Positions 60,183-64,000 of a stretch of 64,000 nucleotides of DNA are shown here, one piece after another; position 1 is the stretch's first letter; each line of letters begins with the position of its first letter. Below the pieces are notes generated by a model that worked only from the letters and a program-made list of their open reading frames with translations, made no database searches and was not told the DNA's origin. Origin of the DNA: Aurantimicrobium sp. INA4 (lineage in GTDB: Bacteria > Actinomycetota > Actinomycetes > Actinomycetales > Microbacteriaceae); assembly GCF_027924525.1 (NCBI RefSeq), contig NZ_AP027040.1:1364001-1428000 (forward strand), written 5' to 3'. Position numbers and translations under genes: made by a program.

Positions 60183-61346
60183 TTAGCGGGCAGCGAGTTC
60201 AGCGGCCTTGTCGGCGCCGTCATCCATGCTGTCTGCGAGGGTTACGAGTGGGTGGTTAGCCTCGGCGAGGATACGACGACCCTCGTCGACGTTGTTGCCG
60301 TCAAGGCGAACAACGAGAGGCTTGTTAGCAGCGGAACCAAGGGTTGCCAGTGCCTGGACGATACCGTTCGCCACAGCGTCACAGGCGGTGATACCACCGA
60401 AGACGTTGACGAAAACGCTCTTGACCTGGGCGTCACCGAGGATCACGTCGAGACCAGCCGCCATCACTTCAGCAGAAGCTCCACCACCGATGTCGAGGAA
60501 GTTCGCGGGCTTGACACCACCGTGGTTTTCACCAGCGTAGGCAACAACGTCGAGGGTGCTCATGACGAGACCCGCACCGTTACCGATGATGCCCACCTCT
60601 CCATCAAGCTTGACGTAGTTGAGGTCTGCTGCCTTCGCCTTTGCCTCAAGAGGGTCAGCAGCTGCCTTGTCTTCAAGGGCTGCGTGGTTCTCGTGACGGA
60701 ACTCTGCATTCTCATCTAGCGAGACCTTACCGTCGAGAGCAATGATGTCGCCTTCTTCGGTGAGAACCAGTGGGTTCACCTCAACGAGGGTAGCGTCTTC
60801 ACCGGTGTAGACCTCATAGAGCTTGACGAAGACAGGAGCAACCTTGTCCACAAGCTCTGCTGGGAACTTTGCTGCCACAGCAATCTTCTTAGCTTCCTCG
60901 AGGTCGATGCCCTTGATGGGGTTTACTTCGATGCGAGCAAGAGCTTCAGGGCGCTCAACAGCGAGCTGCTCAATCTCCATGCCGCCTTCGTAGGAGGTGA
61001 GGGAAAGGTAGGAGCGGTTTGCGCGGTCAAGCAGCACGGAGAAATAGAACTCCTGAGCGATGCGAGCACCTGCTGCGACCATGACGCGCTTGACGACGTG
61101 TCCCTTGATGTCGAGTCCAAGAATGGCCTTGGCTGCTTCTTCAGCTTCCTCAGGGGTCTTGGCAACCTTGACGCCACCAGCCTTACCGCGGCCACCGACC
61201 TTAACCTGAGCTTTGACGACAACTACGCCACCGAGCTTTTCAGCTGCAGCACGTGCTTCAGCAGGGGTGTCTGCGATGATGCCCGCCAGTACGGGAACGT
61301 CATAACTCTCGAACAGGTCCCTGGCTTGGTATTCGTATAAATCCAC
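60183..61346 (-). CDS. sucC: Succinyl-CoA synthetase beta subunit
   Basis: This nucleotide-binding subunit has 387 residues. It starts at GTG 61346, giving the canonical [21 protein letters not shown]; the frame is open to 61400 but that is non-coding sequence. The ATP-grasp features [18 protein letters not shown] and the C-terminal [19 protein letters not shown] with ADP/GDP and CoA contacts are clear. The first gene of sucCD, it is divergent from a metal transporter gene across about 190 nt. Confidence 0.98.
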   Translation of the reverse strand: MDLYEYQARDLFESYDVPVLAGIIADTPAEARAAAEKLGGVVVVKAQVKVGGRGKAGGVKVAKTPEEAEEAAKAILGLDIKGHVVKRVMVAAGARIAQEFYFSVLLDRANRSYLSLTSYEGGMEIEQLAVERPEALARIEVNPIKGIDLEEAKKIAVAAKFPAELVDKVAPVFVKLYEVYTGEDATLVEVNPLVLTEEGDIIALDGKVSLDENAEFRHENHAALEDKAAADPLEAKAKAADLNYVKLDGEVGIIGNGAGLVMSTLDVVAYAGENHGGVKPANFLDIGGGASAEVMAAGLDVILGDAQVKSVFVNVFGGITACDAVANGIVQALATLGSAANKPLVVRLDGNNVDEGRRILAEANHPLVTLADSMDDGADKAAELAAR

Positions 61347-61539
61347 GTGATTCCCAATCCGCATTGAGCGATAAATTGTCAGCAGCGATAGGACCGCCAC
61401 TGGCGAAAGTTAAAAGTAACTTGATATCAAGATAAATTGACCAGTTCGACTTTACCCCTTTTTTCAGCCAATTACACCCCTGAACAAGGTTTGGCTCACC
61501 TAACTAGATACCAAAGACTCAAACTGCCAAGCTGGTGTC

Positions 61540-62262
61540 ATGGCTGAACCAACTCTTGAACACGGATTTGAACCTCACGACGCTGCATCCAACAGCAAAC
61601 TGAACTGGCTTCGAGCCGGAGTTCTCGGCGCAAACGATGGCATTGTCTCCATTGCTGCACTGGTTGTTGGTGTTGCGGCCGCCACCAGCGATCCCGCAGT
61701 GATTTTCCTTACCGGTATTGCTGCCCTTGCTGCCGGAGCTATCTCGATGGCGTTGGGAGAATATGTTTCTGTTTCTAGCCAACGAGATTCTGAGAAGGCG
61801 TGGGTCAATAAGGAACGCCGTGAACTGGAAATGTTCCCCGAGGAAGAACTCGAAGAACTCGTTGCGCTCTATGAGGCCAAGGGCCTCAAGCCAGAGACAG
61901 CTCGTCAGGTTGCTGTTGAAATGACCGAGGTGGATGCTCTCAAGACCCACCTCGACGTTGAGCTGGGAATTGACCAAGACGAACTCACTAACCCGCTCCA
62001 CGCGGCTATTTCTTCTGCGATTGCATTCACCGTTGGAGCCCTTCTTCCGCTGTTAGCTGTCTTACTCACCCCAGAGCCTTTCAAGATTGCCGCTACAGTG
62101 GCAGCGTCTCTCTTGGCGCTGGCACTGACCGGCGGAATTGGTGCCTACATCGGAGGCGCACCTGTTCCTCGCGCAATTCTGCGCGTGACTATCGGTGGGG
62201 CGCTTGCACTTGCAGTGACCTACTTCATCGGTTCGCTTTTAGGCGGTGGCGCAGCAATCTAA
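61540..62262 (+). CDS. VIT1/CCC1-family iron/manganese transporter
   Basis: This 240-residue membrane protein belongs to the VIT family, which exports or sequesters Fe2+/Mn2+. Core features are WLRAGVLGANDGIVSIAALVVGVAAA (helix 1 with Asp), GAISMALGEYVSVSSQRDSE (helix 2 and metal site), a cytoplasmic metal-binding helical segment with many Glu (KERRELEMFPEEELEELVALYEAKG), and three C-terminal helices. It may balance Mn/Fe against MntH at 20 kb. It is a single gene converging on the helicase. Confidence 0.9.
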   Translation: MAEPTLEHGFEPHDAASNSKLNWLRAGVLGANDGIVSIAALVVGVAAATSDPAVIFLTGIAALAAGAISMALGEYVSVSSQRDSEKAWVNKERRELEMFPEEELEELVALYEAKGLKPETARQVAVEMTEVDALKTHLDVELGIDQDELTNPLHAAISSAIAFTVGALLPLLAVLLTPEPFKIAATVAASLLALALTGGIGAYIGGAPVPRAILRVTIGGALALAVTYFIGSLLGGGAAI

Positions 62263-62275
62263 GTTTGCGCTCTCC

Positions 62276-64000
62276 TTATAGTTTTTCGATTGGCGCAATC
62301 TTGATCAGGAGCTTCTTTGCTCCAGCAGTATCAAACTTCACGTGAGCAACACTCTTGGCACCTTCACCTGTTACCTGGTTGACCGTTCCTTCACCAAAGT
62401 CGGCGTGAGAAATACGGTCGCCAGCGACAAGAACGAGGTTGCCGTTGTCACGAATCTTGTTCGTGACCCGATTAGCCCATTCGGTCTTTGGTTTAGGGGC
62501 AGCCTCGAGAGAGTTCCAGCCACCTTCGGTAGAGCCCCAACCACCAAGCTCACTCGAACCAAAGCCGCCGTCATAGCGTGAACCTCGAGCATTGAGTGCT
62601 CGTGATTGATAACCGTCACGCCCGTTCACTGTTCCAGGTGACTGGCGCCATTCAATGAGCTCTGAGGGAATCTCCTGCAGATAGCGAGAGGGCATAGCGA
62701 CATTGGTCTGACCAAATTGTGCTCGACTCATCGCCAAAGACAGGAACAGCTTCTTGCGCGCACGTGTGATTCCCACATAGAACAAGCGACGTTCTTCGGC
62801 AGGTCCACCAGGTTCCCCGGAGGACATCCGGTGAGGGAGGAGTTCTTCTTCAACACCTGTAATAAATACAGCGTTGTATTCCAAACCTTTTGCGGTGTGC
62901 AAGGTCATGAGCGAGACGGTGCCACTGGCATCGTCGAGCTCGTCTGCGGCGGCCACGAGAGAAACCTCGGTCAAGAAATCAACGAGCGTACCGCCGGGGT
63001 TGTTCTTATCGAACTCTTTGGTCACCGCCAAGAGTTCTTCGACGTTCTCTGCCCGTGCTTCATCTTGAGGATCACGAGTTGCTCTGAGTAAATCCACATA
63101 TCCGGTTTCTTCCAGAATCCGTGTGAGGACGTCAGCAACGGGTGAAGATTCGGCCAGCGAGGTTGCTTCATCAATGAGGCCCGAGAGTTTGGCAATTGCT
63201 CCGGAGACCTTGGGGCCAAGACCGAGGGAGTCTGCAGAGCGCAATGCGTCGCGCAAGGTGATCTGGTTGGTGTCGGCGTAGTTCTGCAGACCTGTTTCGG
63301 TGGCAGGACCAATTCCGCGCTTGGGAACATTGAGAATACGGCGAACAGCAAGCGAATCAGCTGGGTTCGCCACAGCAACTAAGTACGCCAAGATGTCTTT
63401 GATCTCTGCACGTTCATAGAACTTCGTGCCGCCCAAGATTCGGTAGGGAAGAGCTGAGCGGATAAAGATTTCTTCCAGCGCACGCGTTTGAGAGTTCGTT
63501 CGGTAGAAAACCGCTATCTCGTTGTAGCCCATTCCCTGCGCGTGGAGGGCACTAATTTCATCCACGACAAACTGGGCCTCATCGTGTGCTGAGTAACCAG
63601 TGAATCCAACAATGAGATCGCCATCACCCACATCGGTCCACAGCTTTTTATCCTTGCGATCAAAGTTGTTGGAAATGACCGCATTAGCTGCAGAAAGAAT
63701 GGTCTGTGTTGACCGATAGTTTTGCTCCAGCATGACCACGTGGGCGCCAGGGAAATCACGTTCGAACTCAGTAATGTTGCGCATATCTGCGCCACGGAAA
63801 GCGTAAATGGACTGATCGGAATCACCCACCACCGTCAGTGAAGCGCCAGGAAGACCATCTGCTGTTTCTCGAGTGAGCTCGTGAATGAGTGCATATTGTG
63901 CGTGGTTGGTGTCCTGATACTCGTCAACCAGGATGTGCCTAAATTGTTTGCGATAGTGATCTGCAACATGTGGGAATGCCCGAAATAAGAACACCGTCTG
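62276..64000 (-). CDS. pcrA: ATP-dependent DNA helicase UvrD/PcrA, C-terminal part (5' end outside window)
   Basis: This SF1A helicase acts in nucleotide-excision and replication repair. The visible 574 or so residues begin before motif II (HILVDEYQDTNHAQY) and include motif III GDSDQSIYAFRGAD, motif IV (EQNYRST), motif V LMTLHTAKGLEYNAVFITGVEE and motif VI VGITRARK. The C-terminus has a Gly-rich linker and DRISHADFGEGTV, a small Tudor-like RNA-polymerase-binding domain. The frame remains open to the window edge, so motif I is outside. Confidence 0.95.
   Translation of the reverse strand, partial: QTVFLFRAFPHVADHYRKQFRHILVDEYQDTNHAQYALIHELTRETADGLPGASLTVVGDSDQSIYAFRGADMRNITEFERDFPGAHVVMLEQNYRSTQTILSAANAVISNNFDRKDKKLWTDVGDGDLIVGFTGYSAHDEAQFVVDEISALHAQGMGYNEIAVFYRTNSQTRALEEIFIRSALPYRILGGTKFYERAEIKDILAYLVAVANPADSLAVRRILNVPKRGIGPATETGLQNYADTNQITLRDALRSADSLGLGPKVSGAIAKLSGLIDEATSLAESSPVADVLTRILEETGYVDLLRATRDPQDEARAENVEELLAVTKEFDKNNPGGTLVDFLTEVSLVAAADELDDASGTVSLMTLHTAKGLEYNAVFITGVEEELLPHRMSSGEPGGPAEERRLFYVGITRARKKLFLSLAMSRAQFGQTNVAMPSRYLQEIPSELIEWRQSPGTVNGRDGYQSRALNARGSRYDGGFGSSELGGWGSTEGGWNSLEAAPKPKTEWANRVTNKIRDNGNLVLVAGDRISHADFGEGTVNQVTGEGAKSVAHVKFDTAGAKKLLIKIAPIEKL

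Overview
The window looks like chromosomal DNA of a small-genome actinobacterium of the family Microbacteriaceae. Evidence: about half G+C, the actinobacterial orders punA-pmm, secE-nusG-rplK-rplA and hadA-hadB-murB, 3Fe-4S and 2Fe-2S ferredoxins serving a P450, a DUF6350 gene beside purN, and several start codons placed 6-8 nt after a -10 box. A freshwater 'Luna'-type genus such as Aurantimicrobium is possible, but that is inference. I see no rRNA, CRISPR, insertion sequence, prophage or origin.

Layout. 1-9.0 kb is a nucleoside block: purine nucleoside phosphorylase (cut by the window edge) and a phosphohexo/pentomutase on +, converging on a - strand operon of BMP lipoprotein, ABC ATPase, two permeases, cytidine deaminase and thymidine phosphorylase. 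9.2-11.7 kb holds argG (apparently leaderless) and a Gfo/Idh/MocA oxidoreductase. 11.7-20.1 kb is a D-xylose block: ROK repressor, xylA, xylB, a sugar ABC importer and an aldose epimerase, with repeated TTGTT-N9-AACAA operators. 20.2-31.1 kb holds mntH, the ribosomal blocks rplJ-rplL and secE-nusG-rplK-rplA plus tRNA-Trp. Between these two blocks lie pfkB, a two-component system, a YqaJ-type nuclease, an acetyltransferase and a hisC-like aminotransferase. 31.2-34.8 kb holds aspC, a DUF1801 gene, murB and the hadAB-like MaoC pair; behind them is a 28-codon gene with its own promoter and terminator.

35.2-52.1 kb is an accessory catabolic island. A seven-gene - strand operon (aldehyde dehydrogenase, extradiol dioxygenase, FAH-family enzyme, 3Fe-4S ferredoxin, FAD reductase, alcohol dehydrogenase, 2Fe-2S ferredoxin) is flanked by a cytochrome P450, a glutamine-synthetase-like ligase, three class-I glutamine-amidotransferase-like hydrolases, an acetoacetate-decarboxylase-fold protein, an APC permease and a MarR regulator. 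A PLP decarboxylase and an agmatine-deiminase-like enzyme lie at one end. Five related palindromes in all four divergent promoter regions of the island suggest that one MarR regulator controls it. The gene set suggests uptake and gamma-glutamylation of an amine plus P450 oxidation and meta-cleavage of an aromatic ring; the substrate is not known to me.

52.2-64 kb returns to housekeeping: a 38-codon Cys-rich gene, an acetyltransferase, a membrane-anchored dimethylargininase-like protein, purH-purN, a DUF6350 membrane protein, a membrane protein with a Lys/Ala/Pro tail, sucC-sucD, a VIT-family metal transporter and the 3' part of a UvrD/PcrA helicase gene running off the window end.
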